From assembly GCA_044337705.1 (NCBI GenBank), contig JBIINB010000002.1, positions 1 through 64,000 of the forward strand: a stretch of DNA of 64,000 nucleotides. The letters run 5' to 3'. The position numbers and the translations under genes are program-made. Source of the DNA: JBEISR01 sp044337705. Its GTDB lineage: Bacteria; Planctomycetota; Planctomycetia; Pirellulales; Pirellulaceae. Under the pieces are notes generated by a model, which saw nothing but the letters and a program-made list of their open reading frames with translations, was not told the origin of the DNA and did not search any database. Below are positions 1-8,980 of this stretch, piece by piece (position 1 is the stretch's first letter; every line of letters starts with the position of its first letter).

Positions 1-1170
1 CTCAGGAAATCTCTTGGGGACAACGACAAGCCGCAACTGTGGTTTGATCGCACCAAGGATTTCCTCGCCAAAATCTTTTCCTGAAAAGAGCGTCGACAAG
101 GTAGTGTCGGCCTGCGCCAGTTGATCGTTGACTTCCTGTCCAAAGAGGTCACCGGAGCGAAGCCACATCTGGGAAAGATCGCGATAGATCGAGAGACTCG
201 CAAGGGAGTCTGGTAATTCAAGAAGTGGTTGGGCACTTCCATCAGGCGTCAGATCGCCTACTGAATAGAGGCGATCGGGATCAGCCCACTGGCGATCGTA
301 GGGGGTTTGCCAATCAAGGCGCAGTCGAGCCCCATCCCATCGAAGATCGGCGAATGCATGAGGAGCTCGGTTGAGGACCGCAAGGATCCCGCCAAGCAAC
401 AATTCGGCGTTAAAATCTTTTGCCTTACCGCCCAGGAGATCTTTGGCGATCCCATTCTGGCGAAGCGTCTCCAAGTCTAACCACAGACTCATCAATGCCC
501 TTTCGGATTTTTCATCGATGGCAGCTGGATCGGCATTTTCTTTCCAGGTTTCCGGCAGATCGGCAGGCGCTTTCCATGAAGCACCTGGGTTGTCGATCAT
601 TTGATCGACCCAGCTCTTGGCAAGATCTTTATTGCCAGTGGCCAGCCAGCGTCCTTGCAGCCTGACGAAGATCAAGCCGCCGACTTGCATGGCAGTCGCG
701 TCTCGATACTGTCGGACTTCCGGCTTATTCCCGGTTTGCTGGGCAATCACTCCAGACAATCGGTCCACCTGCTCTTCCATCCAAGTGGCGTTGCGGGCCC
801 AACCCTGAACCGCCGCGCCCCCAGATGCCAGATCGACCCAACCAGACAGGCCCCCTTCAGACATTCCTTCCAGGAACTCTTTGGTCGACATTCCCAGAGA
901 CAGTTCGGCAAAACTGAGGACGGCGGTGGCTTGCAGCAGTTGTGGGGTTCGCCATAGCTTTTTCCATTCCTCCGAGCTTCGCAGTTGATCGACAGCAGGC
1001 GCTTCCAACCAGCTTTTAGCAGGAGCGACGCGGACCACGGCAACGGCAGTTTGGGGGATCGATTCCCGCCAGGAAATGGGCGATTGAGCCGTTGCCGAGA
1101 ACGGTAAACTGGTCAAGCCAATCACCCAGCAGGCGATCCGAAGTTGGAGTCGAATCGTCGTTTTCGACAT
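1..1170 (-). CDS. Secreted protein of unknown function, partial (C-terminus beyond left edge)
   Basis: An uninterrupted reading frame of 390 codons starts at the ATG at 1170 and is still open at base 1, so the stop codon lies outside the window. The N-terminus (MSKTTIRLQLRIACWVIGL...) has a short basic region, a hydrophobic core and an FSATAQS-like cleavage region, so the protein is probably exported by Sec. The rest is soluble-looking and alternates Trp/Leu-rich helices with phrases such as SWLEAP and LSLGMSTKEFLEGM. This pattern recalls DUF3352-type planctomycete exported proteins, but that similarity is weak and I do not assign a function. It is divergent from mlaE, with a 200-base shared upstream region. 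Confidence 0.75.
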   Translation of the reverse strand, partial: MSKTTIRLQLRIACWVIGLTSLPFSATAQSPISWRESIPQTAVAVVRVAPAKSWLEAPAVDQLRSSEEWKKLWRTPQLLQATAVLSFAELSLGMSTKEFLEGMSEGGLSGWVDLASGGAAVQGWARNATWMEEQVDRLSGVIAQQTGNKPEVRQYRDATAMQVGGLIFVRLQGRWLATGNKDLAKSWVDQMIDNPGASWKAPADLPETWKENADPAAIDEKSERALMSLWLDLETLRQNGIAKDLLGGKAKDFNAELLLGGILAVLNRAPHAFADLRWDGARLRLDWQTPYDRQWADPDRLYSVGDLTPDGSAQPLLELPDSLASLSIYRDLSQMWLRSGDLFGQEVNDQLAQADTTLSTLFSGKDFGEEILGAIKPQLRLVVVPKRFPE

Positions 1171-1371
1171 GATCGGTGGAATCCTGGTCCAGGAGGGAAT
1201 GAAAGAACGACGAACGCCTGCTTTATGCTAGCAGGAATTGGTGTTCGGCAAATGATAAGGCGGCCGTCTGATTGGGGGGGGGGCTGGGTAGGAGAACCGA
1301 TCTATTTTCCCTGCTTTGTCCAATCGGAATAATCGACTGAAGAGTTCTTCAATTCTTCGCCGAAACTGTGA
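1171..1371. other. Divergent intergenic region with a G10 tract
   Basis: This 200-base region separates the start codons of the left-edge secreted protein (minus) and mlaE (plus), so promoters for both should lie here. The visible oddity is an uninterrupted run of ten G at 1274-1283. No convincing -35/-10 pair or operator was recognised by eye. Confidence 0.5.
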
Positions 1372-2244
1372 ATGTATTGGAGAAGTGTAGGAGTTCGTCG
1401 CCAGAGGGAGATTTCCAGGGTGTTGCAGGGCTTGGTGGACTACATCCAGCATTGGGGCGCACTGACGGTCCGAGGTGTCAACGCCGTCGGGGACATCACT
1501 CTGTTTGCAACGAGAATATTTCGTTGGTTGCTGGCAGCCAAACCCGCCCCTGACACGATCCTTCCGAGTTTCTATGCGGTGGGTGTCTTGAGCCTTCCCG
1601 TGGTGGCGCTGACCGGTACTTTCATCGGAATGGTGTTGGCGGTCCAGAGCATCGGTCAATTTCGCAGCATCGGGATGGAAAGTCGTCTGGGGGCAGTGAT
1701 CAATTATTCGCTAGTGCGTGAATTGGGACCGGTGCTGGCCGCCACGATGCTGGCAGGGCGCGTAGGAAGCGCGATGGCAGCGGTGCTCGGGACGATGCGG
1801 GTGACCGAACAGATTGATGCATTGGTGGCGATGGGGGCCAATCCCATCCATCACCTGGTGGTCCCTCGGTTTCTCGCCTGTGTCCTTTTGATTCCGGCGC
1901 TGACCGTGATGGCCGACTTCATGGGGATTGTCGGTGGTTACTTTTTCAGCGTCAATGTGCTTCGGATCGATCACTCGCAGTACCTCCGCAACAGTCGCGA
2001 CTTCGTTGGTGGGTTTGACCTTTTTTGCGGCATCTTCAAGAGCATTTTTTTCGGAGCGATCATCGCGATTGTCAGTTGCTATCGCGGCTTTCACTGCCAG
2101 TCGGGTGCGGAAGGGGTTGGCAAAGCGGCGACGGCTGCGTTCGTCCTCAGTTTCGTTCTCATTCTGGTTCTGGATCTGATGCTCAACATCCTTCTGGATG
2201 GGGTAGCGACGATTCTCTGGCCACGTGGCAATCGTCTGTTCTGA
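1372..2244 (+). CDS. mlaE: MlaE-family ABC transporter permease
   Basis: This is the inner-membrane permease of an MCE/Mla-type phospholipid transporter, which moves lipids between the inner and outer membranes. The family hallmark is the C-terminal stretch GIFKSIFFGAIIAIVSCYRG followed by a GAEGVGKAAT-like motif, then two hydrophobic helices. Upstream is the family segment SLVRELGPVLAATMLAGRVG. The 290-residue length slightly exceeds the usual 250-270, so the first ~16 residues may not be real: a GTG at 1420 (before LQGLVDYIQ) is an alternative start, and neither start has a strong ribosome-binding site. The gene is directly followed by mlaF and mlaD, the normal order, which supports a shared transcript. 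Confidence 0.93.
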   Translation: MYWRSVGVRRQREISRVLQGLVDYIQHWGALTVRGVNAVGDITLFATRIFRWLLAAKPAPDTILPSFYAVGVLSLPVVALTGTFIGMVLAVQSIGQFRSIGMESRLGAVINYSLVRELGPVLAATMLAGRVGSAMAAVLGTMRVTEQIDALVAMGANPIHHLVVPRFLACVLLIPALTVMADFMGIVGGYFFSVNVLRIDHSQYLRNSRDFVGGFDLFCGIFKSIFFGAIIAIVSCYRGFHCQSGAEGVGKAATAAFVLSFVLILVLDLMLNILLDGVATILWPRGNRLF

Positions 2245-2275
2245 CGGGCGGGCGAACGGAGTTGGAGTGCAAGCG

Positions 2276-3157
2276 ATGGCCACCGAAGAAGCTGAAGTTC
2301 GAAAAGAAGAGCGGAGCGATGCGCTGGTACAGTTGAAGGGTGTGACGTTGAGGTTTGGAAACCAGACGATTCTCGATCAGATCGATCTGGAGATCCCTCG
2401 TGGGCAGACGCTGGTGGTGATTGGTGAGAGTGGCTGTGGCAAGACGATGCTGCTAAAGGTGATGATCCGTCTGATCGATCCGACTTTGGGAGAGGTCTGT
2501 TTCGATGGGAAACTGCTGAGGTCTTTGGGGGATGTCGAATTGACCGCTCTGCGGCAGCGAATGGGGTTCGTCTTTCAGAATGCAGCTCTCTTCGACAGCA
2601 TGACCATCGGCCAGAACGTCGCCTTCCCACTCCGCTTGAAAGAAGGACTCGATCCTTCCAGAACTCGCCGCATGGTGCTCGATCGACTCGCCGAAGTAGG
2701 CTTGCCGGACAACGTCTATGAAAAGCGTCCCAACCAGCTATCCGGTGGAATGCGGAAACGGGTGGGATTGGCGCGAGCCTTGATGCTGGAGCCGGATCTG
2801 GTGCTTTATGATGAGCCGACGACGGGGCTGGACCCCATCATGAGCGACGTGATCAACGAGCTGATGATGCGCACCCGCGCCAAACGGTCGGTCACCAGCG
2901 TGATCGTCACACACGACATGCACACCGCGCGCAAGGTCGCCGATCGCGTGGTGATGCTGTACCCGCTGTCGCGCGTCCGATCGGGAGAGTCCCAGATCCT
3001 GTTTGACGGGCCGCCCGATCAGTTGGATCAAAGTAGCGATCGACGAGTCCGTCAGTTTGTCGATGGTCAGGCAGGTGACCGATTGATGGAGATGCGTAGA
3101 GCCCGAGAGGCGGGGGATCTGGAAACGCCAAACCTTCTGGATCAGATGCAGGACTGA
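2276..3157 (+). CDS. mlaF: MlaF-family ABC transporter ATP-binding protein
   Basis: This cytoplasmic ATPase powers the MlaEFD lipid transporter. It carries Walker A GESGCGKT (residues ~50-57), signature LSGGMRKRVGLARAL, Walker B LVLYDEPTTGLDP and the H-loop VTHDMHT. The LSGGMRKR signature is characteristic of the Mla/Ttg2A branch. I prefer the ATG at 2276, giving 293 residues: the frame is open from 2225, but that would overlap the end of mlaE, and the sequence becomes family-like just after 2276 with a GGAG about ten bases upstream. The C-terminal ~50 residues after the ATPase core are charged and variable. The gene lies 31 bases after mlaE and 48 bases before mlaD. Confidence 0.95.
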   Translation: MATEEAEVRKEERSDALVQLKGVTLRFGNQTILDQIDLEIPRGQTLVVIGESGCGKTMLLKVMIRLIDPTLGEVCFDGKLLRSLGDVELTALRQRMGFVFQNAALFDSMTIGQNVAFPLRLKEGLDPSRTRRMVLDRLAEVGLPDNVYEKRPNQLSGGMRKRVGLARALMLEPDLVLYDEPTTGLDPIMSDVINELMMRTRAKRSVTSVIVTHDMHTARKVADRVVMLYPLSRVRSGESQILFDGPPDQLDQSSDRRVRQFVDGQAGDRLMEMRRAREAGDLETPNLLDQMQD

Positions 3158-3205
3158 TCTCGCCTTCGCTCCATCAACGCAACCGATACCCAGGAAAGAA
3201 CGATC

Positions 3206-4417
3206 ATGGACGATTCAACCTACCGTTTCGGCGTTGGTGTGCTGGTGCTTGCATCCGCACTGATCGCTATCCTGCTGATCGTTTTCTTTGGAGCAGCTCC
3301 CACGTTCTGGGTTCCTCGCTATTCGGTCACGGTGCGATTCGACGAGGCGCCAGGGGTCGAGCAGGATACGCCGGTCCGCAAAAATGGCGTCGAAGTGGGG
3401 CGAGTCGCTTCTGTGCAGTTGCTGCCCGGCGACGAAGGGGTCAATCTGACGCTGGAACTGGATGCCAAGCACCAGATCCGACAAGGGGAAACCTGCCGCA
3501 TCAGCTCCGGCTCCCTCATCACTGGAGATGCAGTGGTGGAATTCGTCAAGCCATCCGAAGCATCGTTGATCGCCCGCTTTGATGGTTCGGCAGGGTCACC
3601 AAAAAACGGGATGCTCGACGAAGCCGAAATGGCGATCGCCATGGCGGTGATGAAGGATGGCGACTATTTGACAGGCGGGACCGTAGCGGGAGATCCTCTG
3701 GCGGTCTTCGCCAACCTGCAGGATAACTTCGCCGTGACGTTGACTTCGATCGAACGAGCGGCGTCGCGCATCGATGCTTTGGCGGGCAATGTTCAGGAGG
3801 TTCTAGGCGGCAGCGACGAAGATTTTCAGGCAGTCATCGAGAAGACGAAACTGGCGGTTGAGACGTTCAACCAGACGGCAGAGACGGTTCGTCGAGTGTT
3901 CCAGCAATTGGAGAATTCGCGGGCCCCGGAGGCACTTGCCAAGGCGCTGGAGCGACTTCCTGGGGTGATCGACCAGGCGCAGAAGGTGGTGGTGCAGACG
4001 GAGAAGACGCTGCAGAGTTTCGAACAGGTGGGGGGCGAGTTCCAGGGAGTCGGCAAGGCGACCACATCCTTGTTGGAAGACCTTCAAGGGCTCAGCCAAC
4101 CGCTAGGCGAAAGGGGAGAGTCGCTGGTGGGCGATGCGCAGTCGGCTCTCCGCAACCTCGATTTGATGCTGGTTGATGCACGCGGCCTGGCGAGAAAGAT
4201 TTCCTCAGGTCAGGGAACCGTCGGCCGGTTGCTGGAAGACGAACAGCTATACCTCAGCCTGCTGCGGACGATTGAGAATTTTGAAAGGACGACGGTGCGC
4301 CTTCAGCCAATCCTTACCGATGTTCGCACCTTTGCCGATAAAGTCGCTCGCGATCCAAGGCAACTAGGGGTGCGTGGCGCGATTGGTGGTGCTCCGACCG
4401 GGATGGGACTGAAATAA
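3206..4417 (+). CDS. mlaD: MCE-domain (MlaD-family) lipid transport protein
   Basis: This is the periplasmic substrate-binding component of the MlaEFD transporter, anchored by one N-terminal helix (VGVLVLASALIAILLIVFFG). The MCE domain follows at about residues 35-120, with the typical YSVTVRFDEAPGVEQDTPVRKNG opening in two parts and the GSLITGDAVVEF close. At 403 residues it is much longer than E. coli MlaD (183). The extra C-terminal part is mostly long helix with many Gln, Glu and Leu, consistent with coiled coil as in other long MCE proteins. An AGGAAAG lies upstream of the ATG. No periplasmic shuttle (MlaC) or outer-membrane MlaA gene lies in the window. Confidence 0.92.
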   Translation: MDDSTYRFGVGVLVLASALIAILLIVFFGAAPTFWVPRYSVTVRFDEAPGVEQDTPVRKNGVEVGRVASVQLLPGDEGVNLTLELDAKHQIRQGETCRISSGSLITGDAVVEFVKPSEASLIARFDGSAGSPKNGMLDEAEMAIAMAVMKDGDYLTGGTVAGDPLAVFANLQDNFAVTLTSIERAASRIDALAGNVQEVLGGSDEDFQAVIEKTKLAVETFNQTAETVRRVFQQLENSRAPEALAKALERLPGVIDQAQKVVVQTEKTLQSFEQVGGEFQGVGKATTSLLEDLQGLSQPLGERGESLVGDAQSALRNLDLMLVDARGLARKISSGQGTVGRLLEDEQLYLSLLRTIENFERTTVRLQPILTDVRTFADKVARDPRQLGVRGAIGGAPTGMGLK

Positions 4418-4516
4418 GATCCGACGGATTGGGTTCCCTCAGGAATTCGATCTGCACCTTGAGGAAACTGCTCAGGCAGGACTCCTGCAGAACCCTGCTT
4501 CCCTGGCTATCTTCAA

Positions 4517-5701
4517 TCACCTGAATGGCTTCGCCTGAACCACCCGGGAGACGATCGCCACCGCGCGGTCAACATCCTGTTCCTGGTGCTCGGGACCCCA
4601 GCTGAAACGAAGGGCTCCAACCTGCCAGTCTCCTGGAATGCCCATGGCGGCAAGGACATGGGATGGCTGGCTGGATCCGCTGGCGCAGGCCGAACCGGTG
4701 CTGCAGGCAAGCCCCTCGAGGTCGAGCGCCATTTGAAGTGCCTGCCGGTTCCAGCCGGGAAATGCGATGCAGCTGGTCTGCGGTAGCCTTGGCGATCGGT
4801 CGCCGATCACCACCGCACCAGGTAATGCATCCCGTAGTCGACGCTCCCACCGGTCGCGCAGCGATGCCAAGTGGTCGATCCTTCTTTCCAGTTGCTGCTG
4901 GGCATTGGAGATGGCATAAGCCATGCCCGCAGCAAGCGGCAGCGATTCGGTTCCAGGGCGACTTTCCAGTTGCTGCGAACCCCCGAAAAGTTGCGGATGG
5001 ATCACCAGCGACCGCCTGATCACCAATGCGCCGATCCCAACAGGTCCACCGATCTTGTGGGCATTGATCGTAAGAAAATCAGCCTGAATTCCTTCTAGAT
5101 CCCAGCGGTGCTTTCCAACCGCCTGGACGGCATCGCAGTGAAAGAGAATTCCAGCGTCGCGACAGATTTTCGATGCTTGGCCGACAGGTTGAAGCACCCC
5201 GGTTTCGTTGTTTCCTAGCATCATGCTGACCAGTGCAATCGGCTGGCCCCCGGCTAGCCATTCTTCCAGAGGTTCCAGTTGGCAGACCCCATCACTCCCG
5301 ACGGGCAGCCAAAGCACTGAGCGCCCCAGTCGTTGCAACTCCGTCGCTGCATCCCGAACACTAGCGTGCTCGATCGCCGAAGCCACAATCGCTCCAGGGC
5401 GGTTCCTGGTGGCCCCGAACAACACAAGATTGTTCGCTTCAGTCCCTCCACTGGTCCATACCACGCGATACGCTTGGACTGCTGAAGTCGGAGCAGCACT
5501 GAGGGAGGCCAGCACCGTATCCGCTTCTTCATCCAGCTGCCCTCTGGCGGCTCTTCCCAGGCCATGCTGACTGGCCGGATTTCCGGGAAAATCGATCGCG
5601 ATGTTTTGCATTCGCTGCAGGCATCCAGGGTCTATGGGAGCCGTGCTGTTGTGGTCCAGATAGAGCATCCCGGAGAGCCGCCCAGCCATGGAACGACTCA
5701 C
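4517..5701 (-). CDS. Cysteine desulfurase, NifS/IscS-type, class V aminotransferase
   Basis: This PLP enzyme should remove sulfur from L-cysteine and pass it on as a persulfide. It shows the MLYLDHNSTAP opening, SGGTEANN (~84-91), NNETG (~164), the PLP-binding Asp in FHCDAVQA (~190), the Schiff-base lysine in NAHKIGGP (Lys216) and the active-site cysteine in STGSACASG (Cys339), so it should be catalytically competent. The GTG at 5701 is chosen as start because GGAGGG lies seven bases upstream and it overlaps the previous stop by four bases (GTGA); ATGs at 5689 and 5668 are alternatives. The 394-residue length is normal. It is the last gene of a coupled trio with an FMN-barrel protein and a GXGXG protein, rather than sitting with iscU or suf genes, which is unusual. 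Confidence 0.93.
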   Translation of the reverse strand: MSRSMAGRLSGMLYLDHNSTAPIDPGCLQRMQNIAIDFPGNPASQHGLGRAARGQLDEEADTVLASLSAAPTSAVQAYRVVWTSGGTEANNLVLFGATRNRPGAIVASAIEHASVRDAATELQRLGRSVLWLPVGSDGVCQLEPLEEWLAGGQPIALVSMMLGNNETGVLQPVGQASKICRDAGILFHCDAVQAVGKHRWDLEGIQADFLTINAHKIGGPVGIGALVIRRSLVIHPQLFGGSQQLESRPGTESLPLAAGMAYAISNAQQQLERRIDHLASLRDRWERRLRDALPGAVVIGDRSPRLPQTSCIAFPGWNRQALQMALDLEGLACSTGSACASGSSQPSHVLAAMGIPGDWQVGALRFSWGPEHQEQDVDRAVAIVSRVVQAKPFR

Positions 5702-6822
5702 GATGCACCCTCCAACAAGCCCTGCTCCGATGCGGCGGGGGATGGAGGGGCCAGGAGATGAGCGACCTGAAACAGATGGGCGACACTTGGATCGATAGCA
5801 GTCAATCTAGCTGCCTCCAGGTGCTGCAGGTCGTCGATACCGATGGTCTGAAGTGTCTGATGGAGTTCCCTGGCGATTCGCATCAGCCATTCCCGGAAGG
5901 GGGCGAAAGCTGAAGCGTTGGGCCTTTCGGAATCCCAATCACCCAAGGACTCACTGCGAAATGAGCTGCTGGACGAATGGCCTTGGGAATTACCGGAACG
6001 GGAGTTGGTAGCCGGGGTGAGCAAATAGGAACGATCGATGATGATGCCAGTAGCTCCCATCGCCAAGCCTTTGGCCAAATCCAGCCCGTTTCGGATCGAT
6101 GCTTCAACGAAAATCGGCCAGTGGGGTTGTTTGCAGAGCGTCGCCTGACGCCGAGCCAGACGGATCGCCAAGGGGGATGGGATTCCAAATGCAGGGGCAT
6201 CGGCACCCATCGCCAATCGGGGTTGGAGCAACGTTAGGAAATCGAATCCCATTCGAATGGCCCAATCGGTGTCCTGCTCCACGCACCCGATCGGCATCGC
6301 AATCCCCATTTTCGTTGCCTTGCCGAGCATCGATCGCAGGGCGCGAAATTTCCGAGCCATGCGTTGGGAGTCGATTCCATCGATGGGAGGGTGCGCGACA
6401 CGACTGCTGGCCGTCGCAATGGCACCCAACCATTGGAACTCTACCGCATCTGCCTGACGCAACTGCTGCGCGCTGGGGAATTGGTCTCCTTCTAGCGGCA
6501 AGATCCAAAAACCTGAAGAAAAACCGTCCGCATCCGGGGGCTGGGAGTTACCAACCCAGCCGATTCCTGCGCGCGATGCAATCTGCTGCAGGCTGACCGA
6601 CTGCTTGGTCTGCAGGCCAAGCATTTTCTGATCCCATGGAATTCGCGTGACGATCGGCATGCAGAGCCGCAGTTGCGGTCGAACGATGCGCGCAGCGATC
6701 AGCTCATTCAAGTCTTCCTTCGCAATCGATGCGGTGCGTGCGCTGACCGGTCGCGACGTCAGGATCAATTGGTCCCAGATCGCGGTATCCTGGGCCAACA
6801 CCGAGGTAGCGGCACCACTCAT
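5698..6822 (-). CDS. Degenerate glutamate-synthase-type FMN-barrel protein
   Basis: The 374 residues follow the order of the glutamate synthase FMN-binding barrel in diverged form. An entry segment (~52-95) is followed by DAVEFQWLG (~125), a HPPIDGIDSQRMARKFRALR strand-helix unit (~144-163), GIAMPIGCVEQDTDWAIRMG (~173), FVEASIRNGLDLAKGLAMGA (~238-257) and a C-terminal helical tail REWLMRIARELHQTLQTIGI (~310-329) like that after the barrel in GltB. The Cys-rich loop that holds the 3Fe-4S cluster in GltB is absent; a serine-rich linker (~273-300) sits there. The GHDGGTGASP-like loop is also missing. It overlaps the upstream GXGXG gene by four bases and the downstream desulfurase by four. Whether it still binds FMN or acts as a synthase cannot be told from the sequence. 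Confidence 0.7.
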   Translation of the reverse strand: MSGAATSVLAQDTAIWDQLILTSRPVSARTASIAKEDLNELIAARIVRPQLRLCMPIVTRIPWDQKMLGLQTKQSVSLQQIASRAGIGWVGNSQPPDADGFSSGFWILPLEGDQFPSAQQLRQADAVEFQWLGAIATASSRVAHPPIDGIDSQRMARKFRALRSMLGKATKMGIAMPIGCVEQDTDWAIRMGFDFLTLLQPRLAMGADAPAFGIPSPLAIRLARRQATLCKQPHWPIFVEASIRNGLDLAKGLAMGATGIIIDRSYLLTPATNSRSGNSQGHSSSSSFRSESLGDWDSERPNASAFAPFREWLMRIARELHQTLQTIGIDDLQHLEAARLTAIDPSVAHLFQVAHLLAPPSPAASEQGLLEGAS

Positions 6823-7496
6823 GGGCTGGTCTCCCTCTGGAATCCGCGAAACTCCTTCCCTGTCGCTTTGACCCCTGATTTCAGAAGCATCAAGCCAATC
6901 CGAATGTGGTCTGCCTCCTTCAATCGGTACTCCAAAACCCCCGGTGCAAGCGAATCGACATCACCCCGTATGTAGATCGTGCCTCCCTGCATTTCGGAAC
7001 CCAGAAGGGGGCCTGCCGATCCGCCAACGATGATCGTGCCGTTTCGCATCCGATACCCACACTCTCTTCCGACATCCCCTCGCACCATCACCTCACCCCC
7101 CTGCAGTCCTGCGCCGCAGCGATCTCCGGCGCTGCCATATACCGCAAGCAGCCCGCCAGTCGACAGACTGGCTAGGTAATCGCCCGCATGGCCTCGAACT
7201 ACCAATTGGCCGCTCTCCATCCCCTGCCCAAATGCCCATCCTACATCTCCCGTCACTTCGGCGTCCTGGCCTCCGAAGGCTAACAGGCAGTAATCTCCTA
7301 GGCTTCCCTCGATACGCCACCTTTGGAAGGACGCGATACCTGCGCCGATCGCATGATGCCCTTGCGCTCCTACGATGGTCACCGATTCGATGCCACGACT
7401 GGCTGTGGCGATCTCCTCGGTGCAGCCATCGACGCTTTTTTTGGAGATGTCGATTTTCTTTGGAGTCGTCTGCTCGCCCATCACAACTAGCTCCAT
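6819..7496 (-). CDS. GXGXG-motif beta-helix protein (glutamate synthase C-terminal / FwdC-like domain)
   Basis: The 225-residue protein is almost entirely a GXGXG right-handed beta helix: glycine turns such as IEGSLG, VTGDVG, VRGHAG, YGSAG, VRGDVG and VGGSAG recur every ~19 residues between positions ~62 and 180. This domain is known from the C-terminus of glutamate synthase, where it is structural, from free-standing GltB3/MgsB-type subunits and from FwdC/FhcC. Here it is free-standing and immediately precedes a diverged FMN-barrel protein (four-base overlap), so the pair resembles split archaeal-type or N-methylglutamate-type synthases without the amidotransferase subunit. The ATG at 7496 has GGGAG five bases upstream. 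No FhcA/B/D genes are nearby, which argues against a formylmethanofuran role. Confidence 0.88.
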   Translation of the reverse strand: MELVVMGEQTTPKKIDISKKSVDGCTEEIATASRGIESVTIVGAQGHHAIGAGIASFQRWRIEGSLGDYCLLAFGGQDAEVTGDVGWAFGQGMESGQLVVRGHAGDYLASLSTGGLLAVYGSAGDRCGAGLQGGEVMVRGDVGRECGYRMRNGTIIVGGSAGPLLGSEMQGGTIYIRGDVDSLAPGVLEYRLKEADHIRIGLMLLKSGVKATGKEFRGFQRETSP

Positions 7497-7738
7497 TCGG
7501 CTCCCGATGAACTACGACGACCTGCCGCGCGTCCCGCCCTATGCCAATCGATGATTGTAGTCTTACCCAGGCATTTGCGAGCAGTTTTTAGCCAGTCCCC
7601 GCGGGATCTTTGGCATCCTGATGGCCTCCTCCGGGATTGGAGGCTGCTACGATGAACCGAAGTGACGCCAACCTTCGCACTGGACGGTAGGTATCTTCTG
7701 AATCCTGTGAAGAATCAACGACATCGGGAGACGATGGA

Positions 7739-8980
7739 ATGGTTTTTCTGGCCCGATGGAACGACCAAGGGGAAGCAACCTGCAACCCATGGGGCACCTT
7801 TTGGGTTGCGATCCTAACTTCTGTCGCCACGATTTTTGCGCCACTAGCTAAAGCACAGAATTTCTGGATCGGATACACCGAGGGAAGGAATGATTTGGAG
7901 GACGGACAGTATGCAAATTGGGTGACCCAGCGAGCCTGGCGGGTACTGGCCGACGGAAGCCGAAGGGAGCAAATCGCTGCGGAACTGATTGTCGGGGAGG
8001 ATCAGTGGACCCAATTCGCCGGTTGGTCACCCGACGGGGAGAAGGCGATCGTAGGACTGCACCGAGAGACGAAGGAGAATGCGCTCTGGGAACGAGAGCA
8101 TCGGATGTTTCGCATGACCGAAGGTTGGCAGTCGGATGCCTACCTTATATCGCAGACCGACGGGGAGCTCTTTTGCCCCACTTCGGTCGATCGGGTCAGC
8201 GCATGCAATACCGGTTTGTTCTACCTGCCCAATAACCTTGGCTATGGTTTCACACCACTGATCGATGGAATCTCTAAGCCATTCGTCATGGATTTGGATG
8301 GACGCAACAAGCGAGATCTTTCACGCGATTCGAATGCCTTTTCCTACGGGTACAGCATTTCGCCCGACGGACAGCTCATCAGTTACCACGCAGACTATCA
8401 GGTCTACATCGCGAATGCCCGGGGCGAGAACAGGATTCGCATCACCGACCAGTTTCCATTCCAATTTGCGCCGCGATGGTCCCCCGATGGCCAGTGGCTT
8501 CTGTTTGTCGCCGGGGAGCACTACGACTGCCATCCGCATGTGGTACGGAGAGATGGCACTGGTTTGCGAAAGGTGGCGGATCGGGCCGGATATCGCGGCG
8601 TGGTGGAAGTGCTGAAGCATCCCGATTTTCACAGCGAGAGCAGCGATCTGCCGGTCTGGGGTGCAGACAGCAAAACCATTTTCTTCACCGCCCAGTTCGA
8701 TGGGAGGGTCGAACTGATGCGATCGGATCTGGAGGGAAATGTCGAGCGGCTGACATTTTCCTTGCCGGGTGTTCGCCACTACCACCCTGCAGCTTCCCCT
8801 GATGGCAAATCGCTCTTATTTGGCAGCGACCGCTCTGGGTGTATGCAGCTTTACGTTCGCCTGCTAGAGACACAGCACGATCGGCCGATCACGGACGCCA
8901 AGCCAGGCTTCGCCGCCATGCATGGCCACTGGCAACCCATTCCCCCAACTCTGCCTCTCGATTTGGGTACCTCACCTTGA
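7739..8980 (+). CDS. Exported TolB-like (WD40/PD40) beta-propeller protein
   Basis: The N-terminus contains a hydrophobic core (WGTFWVAILTSVATIF) and an AKA-QN cleavage site near residue 40, so the protein is probably periplasmic. The rest holds repeated TolB/PD40-type blades with the recognisable WSPDG / SPDGQ / ASPDGK motif: GWSPDGEKAIVG, SISPDGQLISYH, RWSPDGQWLLFV and ASPDGKSLLFGSDRSG. Propellers of this type are used as binding scaffolds or in oligopeptidases and TolB; no catalytic domain is attached here and the protein is shorter than most such fusions. The start at 7739 has GGGAG ten bases upstream. It is a single-gene unit flanked by 242 and 837 bases of non-coding sequence. Confidence 0.85.
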   Translation: MVFLARWNDQGEATCNPWGTFWVAILTSVATIFAPLAKAQNFWIGYTEGRNDLEDGQYANWVTQRAWRVLADGSRREQIAAELIVGEDQWTQFAGWSPDGEKAIVGLHRETKENALWEREHRMFRMTEGWQSDAYLISQTDGELFCPTSVDRVSACNTGLFYLPNNLGYGFTPLIDGISKPFVMDLDGRNKRDLSRDSNAFSYGYSISPDGQLISYHADYQVYIANARGENRIRITDQFPFQFAPRWSPDGQWLLFVAGEHYDCHPHVVRRDGTGLRKVADRAGYRGVVEVLKHPDFHSESSDLPVWGADSKTIFFTAQFDGRVELMRSDLEGNVERLTFSLPGVRHYHPAASPDGKSLLFGSDRSGCMQLYVRLLETQHDRPITDAKPGFAAMHGHWQPIPPTLPLDLGTSP

